Part shown: positions 15,770 to 24,819 of the stretch, in pieces
How positions within the stretch are numbered: the stretch's first letter is position 1
Layout of the letters: each line of letters starts with the position of its first letter
NCBI GenBank assembly: GCA_037131955.1
Contig: JBAXQC010000001.1
Coordinates: 70,631 to 134,630, forward strand
Length of the DNA: 64,000 nt
Origin: CAIMMJ01 sp037131955
Lineage (GTDB): Bacteria; Bacteroidota; Bacteroidia; UBA4408
Direction: 5' to 3'
Translations under genes and position numbers: made by a program
The notes under the pieces: model-generated
What the model was told of the DNA's origin: nothing
The model's database searches: none
What the model saw: the letters and a program-made list of their open reading frames with translations, nothing else

Positions 15770-17533
15770 TTAATTATTACTGCTCCAAATTGTGTGGTTG
15801 TTTTTTTGAAAATCTGAAACCCCCACTTTTCTTGAAATAATAGCACGAGAATAATAATCTGTTTGTGATAATTTTAAATTTACCTCTTTAAATTTAGATT
15901 TCGAAAATAGTTGAAGTGTTAAATTTTTATCGTTGCATAAGTTAAAGCAATCGTTCCAGTCAGATTTTAATTCAATACCATTCATGGCAATAATTTTGTC
16001 GCCAATTGCTATGCCGGCCATATCGGCTTTAGAATTTGGATAAATAGCATTTACAATATAGCTGCCATTGGCATTTATATCCGCTTTAATTCCTAATGTG
16101 CTTTCATAGGCATTAGAGGAGGGAATAAAGTGTAAATCGTATCCCAAAAAATCAAAAGAAGACTCTAACCGAGAAATCATTGATTCTGTACCAAAAATAA
16201 AATTGTTGCAAAAGTCATCCCACTTTTCATTAGAAATTTTCTCCAAAATATTTTTAAATGAATTAAAATCATAACCTCTGTTTTTGAGTCCAAATTCAGA
16301 ATATAATGTTCTCATTACATCATCGAGTGAATGTTTATTGTGGGTACTTTTTCTTATACTAATATCCATCAAAAAAGCAATTAAACAACCTTCGGTATAA
16401 ATGCTAACTTTTCTATCTGGAATACCTTTTACATATCCGTCTAACCAAGTATCATAAGAAGATTCTGCCACCGAATAATTTTTTCTTCCAAAGTTATCGG
16501 AGTGTTTCTGAATCTGTTCTTGTAAGGTAGTAAGATAATCGTGCTCAGAAAAAACACCTGAACGATACAACAAATAATCTCCGTAATAAGTAGTTATTCC
16601 TTCGTAAATAAAACCAAGTTTACTGTAATTTTCTTGCGTAAAATCATAAGGAAGCATATCTGTTGGACGTATTTTTTTTACATTCCATACGTGAAATAAT
16701 TCATGACAAGAAACTCCTAAAAGCTCGTCGTAAATTTCTTTCTTCATTAGTTTATTTCCGGGGCCTAGAGCAATGATGGTAGAATTTAAATGTTCTACGC
16801 CATGATAAAATGGAGTTGGCAGAATTTGAAAAATAAAATGATACTCTTTGCCGGGGAATGATTTAAACAAATTTAATTGTTCATTTGTAAACACATAAAA
16901 ATCTCTTAGTAGCAAATTCCAATCTAGATTTGCAATTCCCTGAAACCACAAATGAAATTTTATAGAATTTATTTCATAAAAATTATGTTGCAAAGTATCA
17001 CTGCAAATGAAAGGTGAATCCGCTAATTCATCAAAGTTTGAATGAGAAAATTTAATAGAGCATAACTCAGTATCAATAAATGTTTTATTGAATGTAAATG
17101 AGGAAGCAATTTCATACTTCATAGGTAAAACTAATTCAACTTCTAATTCGCTTTTAAAGAGATGAACAGGATAAGCAAAACAATTTACAGGGTTTATGTA
17201 AATCTGTGATTCATCTAAGTATGTTGAACCAGCGTTGATTTCTGAGGCATAATATTCATAAGAAACAATTACTTTATTTGTTGATGGACAATCAATCTCC
17301 CAAAGGTCTTTGTTAAGTTTATTAAACATTAAGCTATTTCCATTTTTGTCTGTGCAACTAAAATTTCTAATATTTTTTGCAAAGTTTCCAAGCTCATATC
17401 TTCCGGGTCGCCAGGAGGGCAATTGAATGTGAGCGGTTGAAATTTCCTTAGAGTCAAATTCAAGTGATATAGAAATAAATTGACGGTGAGGATTATTGCA
17501 CGTTAGTTGGTATTTTAAATTATGAAAAGACAT
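15770..17533 (-). CDS. M61 family metallopeptidase with PDZ domain
   Basis: A 587-residue protein. The N-terminal beta domain carries LPSWRPGRYELGNFAKNI, typical of M61 (glycyl aminopeptidase family). The zinc site is HELFHVWNVKKIRP (HExxH at about residue 272), with the third ligand Glu in IYEGITTYYGD about 35-40 residues later. A PDZ domain lies near residues 470-560 (IVNAIYPNSKADMAGIAIGDKIIAMNG). There is no signal peptide, so it may be cytoplasmic. It lies 6 bp downstream of the acyl-CoA mutase gene on the same strand, so the two are likely co-transcribed, but no functional link is evident. Confidence 0.9.
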   Translation of the reverse strand: MSFHNLKYQLTCNNPHRQFISISLEFDSKEISTAHIQLPSWRPGRYELGNFAKNIRNFSCTDKNGNSLMFNKLNKDLWEIDCPSTNKVIVSYEYYASEINAGSTYLDESQIYINPVNCFAYPVHLFKSELEVELVLPMKYEIASSFTFNKTFIDTELCSIKFSHSNFDELADSPFICSDTLQHNFYEINSIKFHLWFQGIANLDWNLLLRDFYVFTNEQLNLFKSFPGKEYHFIFQILPTPFYHGVEHLNSTIIALGPGNKLMKKEIYDELLGVSCHELFHVWNVKKIRPTDMLPYDFTQENYSKLGFIYEGITTYYGDYLLYRSGVFSEHDYLTTLQEQIQKHSDNFGRKNYSVAESSYDTWLDGYVKGIPDRKVSIYTEGCLIAFLMDISIRKSTHNKHSLDDVMRTLYSEFGLKNRGYDFNSFKNILEKISNEKWDDFCNNFIFGTESMISRLESSFDFLGYDLHFIPSSNAYESTLGIKADINANGSYIVNAIYPNSKADMAGIAIGDKIIAMNGIELKSDWNDCFNLCNDKNLTLQLFSKSKFKEVNLKLSQTDYYSRAIISRKVGVSDFQKNNHTIWSSNN

Positions 17534-17539
17534 ATAAAT

Positions 17540-19099
17540 TTAATTAGGTCTGTACTCACCAAAAACATTTCTAAATGTATCGGCAATTTCACCAAGTGTA
17601 GCATACTGTTCGCATGCTTCTAAAATACCAGGCATAAGGTTAACATTTGCCCTTGCATCTGCATCTAATTTTTGCAAAAGCAGTGTAATTTTTTGATTGT
17701 CTCTTTCTGATTTAAGTTGATTTAATTTAGCAATTTGTTGTACCCTTATGTTATCGTCAACAACAAAAATATTTTCAATAGGATTTTCTTTAGCAGTAAA
17801 TTTATTTACACCAACAATAATTTTTTCGCCACTTTCTATGTCATTTTGATAACGGTATGCCGAGCCTGCAATTTCATCTTGAATGTATCCTTCTTCAATT
17901 GCTTGAACTGAGCCGCCCATTGCATCTATTTTATTGATGTATTCCCATGCTTTTTCTTCAATTTCGTTGGTTAAATTTTCAACAAAGTAAGAACCTGCCA
18001 ATGGGTCAACGGTTTCGGAAACTCCACTTTCAAAAGCAATAAGTTGTTGTGTTCTTAAAGCTATTCGAGCAGCCTCTTCTGTTGGAAGTGCAATGGCTTC
18101 ATCAAATCCGTTTGTATGCAAAGATTGAGTGCCGCCTAATACTGCAGATAATGCTTGAATGGTAACTCTGATGATGTTGTTTTGCGGCTGTTGAGCAGTA
18201 AGAGTGGAACCACCAGTTTGAGTATGAAATCTTAGCATCATACTTTTAGGATCTTTGGCACCTAAATCTTTTGTAATTTTAGCCCACATTCTTCTAGCTG
18301 CTCTAAATTTTGCAACTTCTTCGAACAAATTGTTGTGTGCATTAAAAAAGAAGGATAATCGTTTTGCAAAGACATCTATGTCTAATCCTTTGTCTAGAGC
18401 GGCCAATAAATATGACTTACCGTTTGAAAGGGTGAAAGCAAGTTCTTGAACAGCATTTGCCCCTGCTTCTCTAATGTGGTAACCGCTTATAGAAATTGTA
18501 TTCCATTTTGGAACTTCTTTGCTACAGTATTCAAAAATATCAGTAATTAGTCGCATCGAAGGCTTTGGAGGATAAATGTAAGTACCTCTTGCAGCGTATT
18601 CTTTAAGGATATCGTTTTGAATTGTGCCTGAAATTTTTTTGATATCAGCTCCTTGCTTCTTTGCTAAGGCAACATACATTGCCAACAAAGTTGAAGCAGT
18701 AGAATTAATGGTCATTGAAGTTGTGATTTTTTCTAATTCAATTCCATCAAACAAAACTTCCATGTCTCTTAAAGAATCAATTGCAACACCTGCTTTACCT
18801 ACTTCGCCATCTGCAAACTCATGATCAGAATCGTACCCGATTTGGGTAGGTAAGTCAAACGCAACGGAAAGCCCTGTTGTTCCATTGTTTAGCAAATAAT
18901 GGTATCTTTTGTTAGACTCTTCGGCAGTGGAAAAACCAGCATATTGCCTCATTGTCCATAATTTACTCCTGTACATATCAGCCTGAACACCTCGTGTAAA
19001 GGGATATTCGCCGGCCTTTTCTATTAAAGGTTCTGTGGGAGGATATGTCTGTTTTATTTCAATTCCCGAATCAGTAAAAATTTTTTTTGAGTTTTCCAT
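17540..19099 (-). CDS. Methylmalonyl-CoA mutase family protein, large (catalytic) subunit
   Basis: A 519-residue TIM-barrel mutase subunit lacking the C-terminal B12-binding domain, so a separate small subunit must exist elsewhere. Conserved motifs: YPFTRGVQADMY, TMRQYAGFSTAEESN (substrate Tyr), GTIQNDILKEYAARGTYIYPP (substrate-binding Arg), SISGYHIREAGA (catalytic-region His) and QTGGSTLTAQQPQNNI. The family rearranges acyl-CoA carbon skeletons (methylmalonyl-CoA/succinyl-CoA or isobutyryl-CoA/butyryl-CoA). The RGTYIYPP segment mixes features of both substrate classes, so I leave the substrate open. Divergent from hemH. Confidence 0.88.
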   Translation of the reverse strand: MENSKKIFTDSGIEIKQTYPPTEPLIEKAGEYPFTRGVQADMYRSKLWTMRQYAGFSTAEESNKRYHYLLNNGTTGLSVAFDLPTQIGYDSDHEFADGEVGKAGVAIDSLRDMEVLFDGIELEKITTSMTINSTASTLLAMYVALAKKQGADIKKISGTIQNDILKEYAARGTYIYPPKPSMRLITDIFEYCSKEVPKWNTISISGYHIREAGANAVQELAFTLSNGKSYLLAALDKGLDIDVFAKRLSFFFNAHNNLFEEVAKFRAARRMWAKITKDLGAKDPKSMMLRFHTQTGGSTLTAQQPQNNIIRVTIQALSAVLGGTQSLHTNGFDEAIALPTEEAARIALRTQQLIAFESGVSETVDPLAGSYFVENLTNEIEEKAWEYINKIDAMGGSVQAIEEGYIQDEIAGSAYRYQNDIESGEKIIVGVNKFTAKENPIENIFVVDDNIRVQQIAKLNQLKSERDNQKITLLLQKLDADARANVNLMPGILEACEQYATLGEIADTFRNVFGEYRPN

Positions 19100-19170
19100 A
19101 CAAAAAGCAATTTCAATTGTTTATCAAGCAAATTTATACAAAGAAATTAGAGTAAAGCACGACAATTATT

Positions 19171-19178
19171 AGATTTGC
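19171..19178 (+). promoter_or_regulatory. Bacteroidota -7 element for hemH
   Basis: TAGATTTG matches TAnnTTTG and ends 7 bp before the hemH ATG at 19186, which implies a leaderless or nearly leaderless transcript. No clear TTTG -33 box is seen. Confidence 0.55.
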
Positions 19179-19185
19179 AAAAAAT

Positions 19186-20208
19186 ATGGAAAACCAAAAC
19201 AACAAAACTGGAGTATTGCTAATAAATTTAGGAACTCCAGATAGTCCTTCAACATCAGATGTAAGAAAATACTTATTTGATTTTTTAAACGATGGAAGAG
19301 TAATAGATATTAATCCAATTGCAAGAGCGCTTTTAGTAAACTTAATTATTGTTCCGTTTAGAGCTCCAAAATCTGCAAAACTTTACAAAGAAATTTGGTC
19401 AGAAAAAGGATCTCCACTTTTGTATCATGGCAAGAATTTAACATATAAACTAAGGGAATCGCTAGGTGCTGATTACGAAGTTTATTTTGCAATGAGGTAT
19501 CAAAATCCAAACATGCGATTGGTTTTGGATGAGATGAAAAATAAATATTTTAAAAAATTAATTGTACTGCCCTTGTATCCGCAATATGCAGGATCAACAA
19601 CTGGTTCTACCATAGAATTATTGATGAAAGAAATTGGGAAATGGCAAGTAATGCCTCAAATAAAAATTATTACAAAATTTTACCAGAATCCAGATTACAT
19701 AAGTTGTGTTGCCAAAAGCTCAGAAAAATACAATTGGAAAGATTACGACCATGTATTGTTTAGCTTTCATGGAATTCCGGAAAGACAAATAAAAAGAACA
19801 GATTTTACTGACTGCTGTTTAAAAGAAAATTGTTGTGGAAAAATTACAGCTGCAAATGAATATTGCTACAAAGCAGGTTGCTACGAAACTGCAAGAAATG
19901 TAGCCAAAGAGATAGGAATTCCGTTGGAAAAATACTCAGTGAGTTTTCAAAGTAGATTAGGAAGAGACCCATGGATTAAACCCTACTCCGATAAAGTAAT
20001 TGAAGAATTTGCAAACAAAGGCATGAAGAAATTATTAGTTTTTTCTCCTGCTTTTGTTGCAGACTGTCTGGAAACAATTCATGAGATTGGTGCAGAATAC
20101 GACGAGTTGTTTAAGGAGCACGGTGGCGAAAAAATACAATTAGTAGAAAGCTTAAATAGTAATGATTACTGGGTGGAGACGGTAAAAAAAATGATTCTAG
20201 AAAACTAA
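19186..20208 (+). CDS. hemH: Ferrochelatase
   Basis: A 340-residue enzyme inserting Fe2+ into protoporphyrin IX, the last step of haem synthesis. Start KTGVLLINLGTPDSPSTSDVRKYLFDFLNDGRVID is diagnostic. The metal-binding His is H195 in LFSFHGIPERQ; the later LVFSPAFVADCLETIHEIG carries the conserved Glu. Between them lies a cysteine-rich stretch (C210, C211, C216, C217, C227, C232) that is typical of Bacteroidota ferrochelatases as I recall them; a metal or Fe-S site is possible but unproven. The methyltransferase-like gene follows after 4 bp. Confidence 0.95.
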   Translation: MENQNNKTGVLLINLGTPDSPSTSDVRKYLFDFLNDGRVIDINPIARALLVNLIIVPFRAPKSAKLYKEIWSEKGSPLLYHGKNLTYKLRESLGADYEVYFAMRYQNPNMRLVLDEMKNKYFKKLIVLPLYPQYAGSTTGSTIELLMKEIGKWQVMPQIKIITKFYQNPDYISCVAKSSEKYNWKDYDHVLFSFHGIPERQIKRTDFTDCCLKENCCGKITAANEYCYKAGCYETARNVAKEIGIPLEKYSVSFQSRLGRDPWIKPYSDKVIEEFANKGMKKLLVFSPAFVADCLETIHEIGAEYDELFKEHGGEKIQLVESLNSNDYWVETVKKMILEN

Positions 20209-20212
20209 AATT

Positions 20213-20869
20213 TTGGTTTCGAAACTAAAGTATTTTTTAAGTTTTATATTCGACGTTAAAATAGAAACTACTGAAAGTATTTTAAACCCATTTCTGCAAG
20301 TTGTGATTAGAAATGGTAGATTGTTGTTAAACACATATAATGCCAACTATTCTTATGGTAGCCTGCAAGATGCCTTTAGATTTGTGTTTAAGAAAATAAA
20401 AATTGAAGATAAGAAAATAAAAGACATTCTTGTTTTAGGTTTTGGTTGTGGTAGCGTTGCAGCCTTGTTTAATGGCTATAAAAACGTTGAAATTACTGGA
20501 GTTGAAGCAGATGAAAAGGTGCTAGCGTTGTATGAAAAATATTTTATTGAAGAGATTACATCAGAGTTAAATTTAGTTGAAGCGTTCGCCGAAGATTATG
20601 TAACAACTATAACTAAAACCTACGATTTAATTATTGTTGATGTATTTATCGACATTGAAGTTCCAAGTAGTATTAAAGAATCCTCGTTTTATAAACCTTT
20701 ACAAAACAGATTAAATAAAAATGGAATTTTGATTTTTAATTTTATTGTTTTGAATGAAAAAGAACAAATTGAATTTGAAAAAATTGAAGATTATTTTAAG
20801 TTAAATTATAGAAGAGTAGAAACAATAGAATTTATGAAATTTAATAAGATTCTAGTGGCAGAAAAATAA
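20213..20869 (+). CDS. SAM-dependent methyltransferase / spermidine synthase-like protein
   Basis: A 218-residue Rossmann-fold protein. Motif I is ILVLGFGCGSVAALF (about residues 80-94), followed by acidic VEITGVEADEKVLALYEKYF (motif II) and YDLIIVDVFID (motif IV), as in spermidine synthase-like proteins, but shorter than true SpeE. The start is TTG at 20213, 4 bp after the hemH stop; there is no suitable ATG. Co-transcription with hemH is likely. Its stop codon is back to back with the stop of the convergent DtxR gene, with no intergenic base. Substrate unknown. Confidence 0.75.
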   Translation: MVSKLKYFLSFIFDVKIETTESILNPFLQVVIRNGRLLLNTYNANYSYGSLQDAFRFVFKKIKIEDKKIKDILVLGFGCGSVAALFNGYKNVEITGVEADEKVLALYEKYFIEEITSELNLVEAFAEDYVTTITKTYDLIIVDVFIDIEVPSSIKESSFYKPLQNRLNKNGILIFNFIVLNEKEQIEFEKIEDYFKLNYRRVETIEFMKFNKILVAEK

Positions 20870-21580
20870 TTATTCTAGGTCACACAATTTTTTGTTGCAC
20901 TCCCCTATTACTTTGCAATCATTGCATACAACAAAAATATTCTCTGCCAATTTATTTGAAATTGTTATTGTTTTTTTTTCTACCAATATATTCATAGAGA
21001 GATCAAATGGTTGAATTTTAACAACTTTAAGTGATTTGTTTATTCCCAAACCTAATTCAAATAAATGCTTTAAAAGAACATCAGAATTTTCTTTCATGGC
21101 AACCATTTTTACAGCTTTACCCACTTTAGCACTTGAAAGAGTTTTTTTGAAATGTATTTTAATCTCTCCTTTAGAATTTGGAATTACATCGCCGTGGGGA
21201 TCAAATTGAGGATAATTTAAAAATTCATCTAATCGTTCAATTAATTTAGGGTTGTTTACATGCTCTAGTAATTCTGCAATTTCATGTATTTCATCCCAAG
21301 TAAATTTTAGTTTATCAAACAAAAATGTTTCCCATAATCTATGTCTTCTAATTATTTCGATTCCTGATTTTTTGCCAGATTTAGTAATTTTTATTTTCCC
21401 GTATTTTTCGTAATCAATAAGCTTTTTATCTTTTAATCTTTTAAGCATATCATTTACTGTTGCAGGTTTTACACCTAAATCTAAAGCTAATTCATTTGTA
21501 CCCACTTTTCCGTCAATTGAATTTTTTTCAGAAATTTTAATTAAGGCTTTTAGATAATTCTCTTCAGTGGCAGATAACAT
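20870..21580 (-). CDS. DtxR/MntR family metal-dependent transcriptional regulator
   Basis: A 236-residue protein. Residues 1-65 form the winged helix (ATEENYLKALIKI, ELALDLGVKPATVNDMLKRLKDKKLI), about 70-140 the metal-binding dimerisation domain (EIIRRHRLWETFLFDKL, WDEIHEIAELLEHV, NPQFDPHGD-type ligands as YPQFDPHGDVIP), and 150-215 an FeoA/SH3-like domain. The C-terminal tail has an unusual cysteine set (C219, C222, C228, C233). Family members repress metal-uptake genes when Fe or Mn is bound. It is divergent from the TonB receptor gene, with two operator-like sites between them. Confidence 0.92.
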   Translation of the reverse strand: MLSATEENYLKALIKISEKNSIDGKVGTNELALDLGVKPATVNDMLKRLKDKKLIDYEKYGKIKITKSGKKSGIEIIRRHRLWETFLFDKLKFTWDEIHEIAELLEHVNNPKLIERLDEFLNYPQFDPHGDVIPNSKGEIKIHFKKTLSSAKVGKAVKMVAMKENSDVLLKHLFELGLGINKSLKVVKIQPFDLSMNILVEKKTITISNKLAENIFVVCNDCKVIGECNKKLCDLE

Positions 21581-21584
21581 GTTG

Positions 21585-21592
21585 CAAAAATA
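21585..21592 (-). promoter_or_regulatory. Putative -7 element of dtxR-type gene
   Basis: TATTTTTG on the minus strand fits TAnnTTTG and lies 4 bp from the start codon, implying a nearly leaderless transcript. A convincing -33 box was not found. Confidence 0.4.
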
Positions 21593-21611
21593 AAAAAATG
21601 TTTGAATTTAA

Positions 21612-21627
21612 TTTAGATTAACCAAAC
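21612..21627. promoter_or_regulatory. DtxR-like operator, site 1
   Basis: TTTAGATTAACCAAAC is identical at 14 of 16 positions to site 2 (21711-21726) and resembles the TTAGGTTAG-CCTAACCTAA consensus of DtxR/IdeR operators. It sits about 20 bp upstream of the putative -7 element of the regulator's own gene, so autoregulation is plausible. Confidence 0.6.
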
Positions 21628-21707
21628 AAAATAAATCAGTTGCAAAGACCTAATATTTAATGTGAAAATTAATAAACTTTAATTAAAAATAAATATTTTG
21701 TTTAATT

Positions 21708-21739
21708 TTTGTTAGATTAACCTAACTTTTATACTTTTG
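21708..21739 (+). promoter_or_regulatory. Bacteroidota promoter of TonB receptor gene
   Basis: TTTG at 21708-21711 and TACTTTTG (TAnnTTTG) at 21732-21739 are separated by 20 bp, the usual spacing. The ATG is 13 bp further downstream. Confidence 0.75.
21711..21726. promoter_or_regulatory. DtxR-like operator, site 2, inside TonB receptor promoter
   Basis: GTTAGATTAACCTAAC has mirror arms GTTAG/CTAAC. It starts on the last base of the TTTG -33 box (21708-21711) and ends 5 bp before the -7 element (21732-21739). A bound repressor would block the promoter. Confidence 0.75.
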
Positions 21740-21751
21740 TGGTCATAACAA

Positions 21752-24037
21752 ATGAAAAAAAATAAACTATTTATTGTTGTTGTAATTTATCTATCTTTTC
21801 CTTTATTAATAAAAAGCCAAAGCATAGAGGGAAAAATTACTGACGGGGAAAATGCCCTAGAAATGGTTGACGTTTATTTAAAAGGCCATAATTATTCTTG
21901 TAAGTCAGATTCAGTGGGCAATTACTCGTTAAAAAAAGTTCCATTTGGAACTTATATTTTAGAAACATCTATTGTTGGCTACACCAAATTTTCAAAAAAA
22001 ATAAAAATAGATTCGAAACAGAACTACAAAATTGATGTCAACCTAAGAGGTAATAAAATAGTGTTGAAAGAATTGGTTGTGAGTGGAACACTAAAACAGG
22101 TGAACAGAATGGAAAGTCTTGTTCCGGTTGAAGTATACAACAGCAAATTCTTAAACAAAAATCCTAGTTCATGTTTGTTTGATGCCTTGCAAACAGTAAA
22201 CGGAATAAGACCTCAGGTAAACTGTAATATTTGTAACACGGGCGATATAAGGATTAATGGTTTACCAGGGCCATACACCATGGTTTTGATTGATGGGATG
22301 CCAATAGTAAGCAGTTTATCCACTGTTTATGGTTTATCTGGAATTCCTAATGCAATGATAGATAAGATTGAAGTTGTAAAAGGACCGGCATCTTCCATTT
22401 ATGGCAGTGAGGCAATTGGTGGATTGATAAACATAATTACCAAAAAGAATAGTTCCTCGCCACAATTCTCATTCGATTCCTATGCCACTTCCTGGAGTGA
22501 GCTGAATACCGATGTGAGTGCAAAATTTAATATTGGGAATAAAATTAGCGTACTTACAGGCGTAAATAATTTTTATTTTAATAACGCAGTAGATAAAAAT
22601 AAAGATGGGTTTACTGACATTAGTTTACAAAAAAGAATTTCTATTTTTCAAAAATGGAACATCGAAAGAAAAAACAACAAACAATTTTCTTTAGCAGCCA
22701 GATATTTTAATGAAGAAAGATGGGGCGGCGAAACCAATTGGCGAAAAGAATTTAGAGGAGGAGATAGTATTTACGGTGAAAGTATTTATACAAAACGATT
22801 AGAAATTTTTGGGAATTATCAATTACCAACAAAAGAAAAATTATTCCTAAGTTTTTCGTTAAACAACCACCATCAAGACAGCAGATATGGAACAAGTTCA
22901 TACATAGCAAATCAATCTGTTGGATTTGCACAATTGGTATGGGATAAAAAAATAAATAAAAATGATTTTTTAGTTGGAGCAGCAATAAGAAATACAGTAT
23001 ATGACGACAATACTACAGCTACTTCATTAGAATTTGGTGGGTTAAACAATCCAAGTAAGATTTTTTTGCCAGGTATATTTGTGCAAAATGAGTACAAAAT
23101 AGATTCTGCGCAATCTATCTTAACAGGAATAAGATACGATTACAACTCAGTTCATAAAAATATTGTTACACCAAGACTTGCCTATAAAATTATATTAAAA
23201 AATAAATCAATTATAAGGTTAAATTCGGGCACTGGTTTTAGGGCAGTAAATTTATTTACCGAAGACCATGCAGCACTTACGGGAGCAAGAAAAGTGGTAA
23301 TTTTAGAAAATTTAAATCCAGAAAAATCTTTCAATACAAATCTCAACTACACTAAAAAATTTAGTTTTAACAATAAAAAAGAGCTAACCTTTGATTTATC
23401 TGCGTTTTACACCTATTTCAACAACAGAATAATACCCGATTATCTCACCGACCCCAATCTTATAATCTATAAAAATATCAACGGATATGGAGTAAGCAGA
23501 GGACTATCCATGAATGTAGATTTTGATTTTAATGAAACCACCGATATTATTTTGGGCGGTACTTTTTTAGATGTGTTTATTAAAGAAAATCAACAAAAAA
23601 ACCAACAGATTTTAACCGAAAATTTTTCTGCAAGTTGGACAATTTCTCATAAAATTGAAAAATATGATTTAAGAATAGACTATACCGGCAATTTATTTAG
23701 CCCAATGCAATTGCCTTTAATTGGAGAGCTTGATCCAAGAAATGAAAAGTCGCCGTGGTGGAGTATTCAAAATATTCAACTGGTTTTTTTCGGAATAAGA
23801 AACTTCGAGATCTATGGTGGTATAAAAAACTTATTTGATTTTTTACCCGGAAAAAACAATCCATTTTTAATTGCAAGAGCCAACGACCCATTTGATAAAA
23901 ACATAAAAAAAGATTCAAACGGAAATGTAATTGTAACACCAGATAATCCCTATGCATTAAGCTTTGACCCTACTTATGTATTTGCTCCAAACCAAGGAAG
24001 AAGATATTTTTTAGGATTGAGGTATAGTTTATTTTAG
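21752..24037 (+). CDS. TonB-dependent outer-membrane receptor, probably metal uptake
   Basis: A 761-residue receptor. It has a signal peptide (about 1-23), a carboxypeptidase-like regulatory domain (24-100: IEGKITDGENALEMVDVYLKG), a plug (about 115-230: DIRINGLPGPYTMVLIDGMPIV, IDKIEVVKGPASSIYGSEAIGGLINIITK) and a 22-strand-type barrel ending in Phe (FLGLRYSLF). A CNIC pair (CxxC) lies in the plug just before the first conserved strand. Receptors of this shape import metal chelates, haem or metal ions using TonB energy. The operator-like site in its promoter and the divergent DtxR gene point to Fe or Mn as the regulating metal; the transported compound is not identifiable. Confidence 0.9.
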   Translation: MKKNKLFIVVVIYLSFPLLIKSQSIEGKITDGENALEMVDVYLKGHNYSCKSDSVGNYSLKKVPFGTYILETSIVGYTKFSKKIKIDSKQNYKIDVNLRGNKIVLKELVVSGTLKQVNRMESLVPVEVYNSKFLNKNPSSCLFDALQTVNGIRPQVNCNICNTGDIRINGLPGPYTMVLIDGMPIVSSLSTVYGLSGIPNAMIDKIEVVKGPASSIYGSEAIGGLINIITKKNSSSPQFSFDSYATSWSELNTDVSAKFNIGNKISVLTGVNNFYFNNAVDKNKDGFTDISLQKRISIFQKWNIERKNNKQFSLAARYFNEERWGGETNWRKEFRGGDSIYGESIYTKRLEIFGNYQLPTKEKLFLSFSLNNHHQDSRYGTSSYIANQSVGFAQLVWDKKINKNDFLVGAAIRNTVYDDNTTATSLEFGGLNNPSKIFLPGIFVQNEYKIDSAQSILTGIRYDYNSVHKNIVTPRLAYKIILKNKSIIRLNSGTGFRAVNLFTEDHAALTGARKVVILENLNPEKSFNTNLNYTKKFSFNNKKELTFDLSAFYTYFNNRIIPDYLTDPNLIIYKNINGYGVSRGLSMNVDFDFNETTDIILGGTFLDVFIKENQQKNQQILTENFSASWTISHKIEKYDLRIDYTGNLFSPMQLPLIGELDPRNEKSPWWSIQNIQLVFFGIRNFEIYGGIKNLFDFLPGKNNPFLIARANDPFDKNIKKDSNGNVIVTPDNPYALSFDPTYVFAPNQGRRYFLGLRYSLF

Positions 24038-24073
24038 AATTCTTACTTTTATTAAAATTTATTCTCTGAATTC

Positions 24074-24763
24074 ATGAAATCATATTTTAAGATTTTTAAA
24101 TTATTATTCATCATTAATCTTATTGGTTCAGGGTTTGTTTTTTCTCAAGAAAAAAAAATTCTGTTGCTTCCATTATCAAAAAAAATGATTGAGCTAGACA
24201 GAGGAACCAGAGAAATGTTTAAGTACAACAAAATGAATTTAGACTCGGTGAACACAAAGATTTCAGAATTGGTTACGGAACGATTCATAAGAAACTTTAA
24301 TGAGTATAAAATAGAAAATATTTACGATAAACCTGAACTAAAATATTTAAACGATAGCTTGGTATTTTTTCAAAAATGGAACTCATTTAGAGTACAAGAA
24401 TTTGAAAATTCAGGTAAATTAGGTAAGACGGTTATTAGCAATGTTCCAAATGAAAACAAAAATTATATCGGAAGGTACATCGCTCAAAAGTTTGAAGATT
24501 CCATTAAGAATATTGTATTAAAAAACAACTACATAAATTTTGTATTGATTAATAAACTGGAAGTAAAGAATCAATTAAATTCAAACAAAAAAATAATAAT
24601 ACACTTTGAGTTTTATGATAAAAATGCAAAAAGAGTTTACGGTGGCAAACAAAGCACAACTATTTCAATAACAAAAAGAACTTACGGAAACGTATTTTTC
24701 TATTTTTTAAAAAATTGTTTAGACAGCCATTTCCAAAATACAAAACAAAACTATTTCCACTAA
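24074..24763 (+). CDS. Secreted protein of unknown function
   Basis: A 229-residue protein starting with a signal peptide (MKSYFKIFKLLFIINLIGSGFVFS-Q). I do not recognise a family. The mature part is lysine- and asparagine-rich, with KILLLPLSKKMIELDRGTREMF near the start and a predicted beta-rich second half (INFVLINKLEVKNQL, KKIIIHFEFYDKNAKRVYGGKQSTTISI). It follows the TonB receptor by 36 bp on the same strand and may be part of the same metal-controlled transcript, so a periplasmic or surface accessory role is possible. Confidence 0.6.
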   Translation: MKSYFKIFKLLFIINLIGSGFVFSQEKKILLLPLSKKMIELDRGTREMFKYNKMNLDSVNTKISELVTERFIRNFNEYKIENIYDKPELKYLNDSLVFFQKWNSFRVQEFENSGKLGKTVISNVPNENKNYIGRYIAQKFEDSIKNIVLKNNYINFVLINKLEVKNQLNSNKKIIIHFEFYDKNAKRVYGGKQSTTISITKRTYGNVFFYFLKNCLDSHFQNTKQNYFH

Positions 24764-24819
24764 AGTTTTAATTCGTTATCACATTTAAACATCTTGATGG
24801 TGGATGTGTTCTTTGTGTG

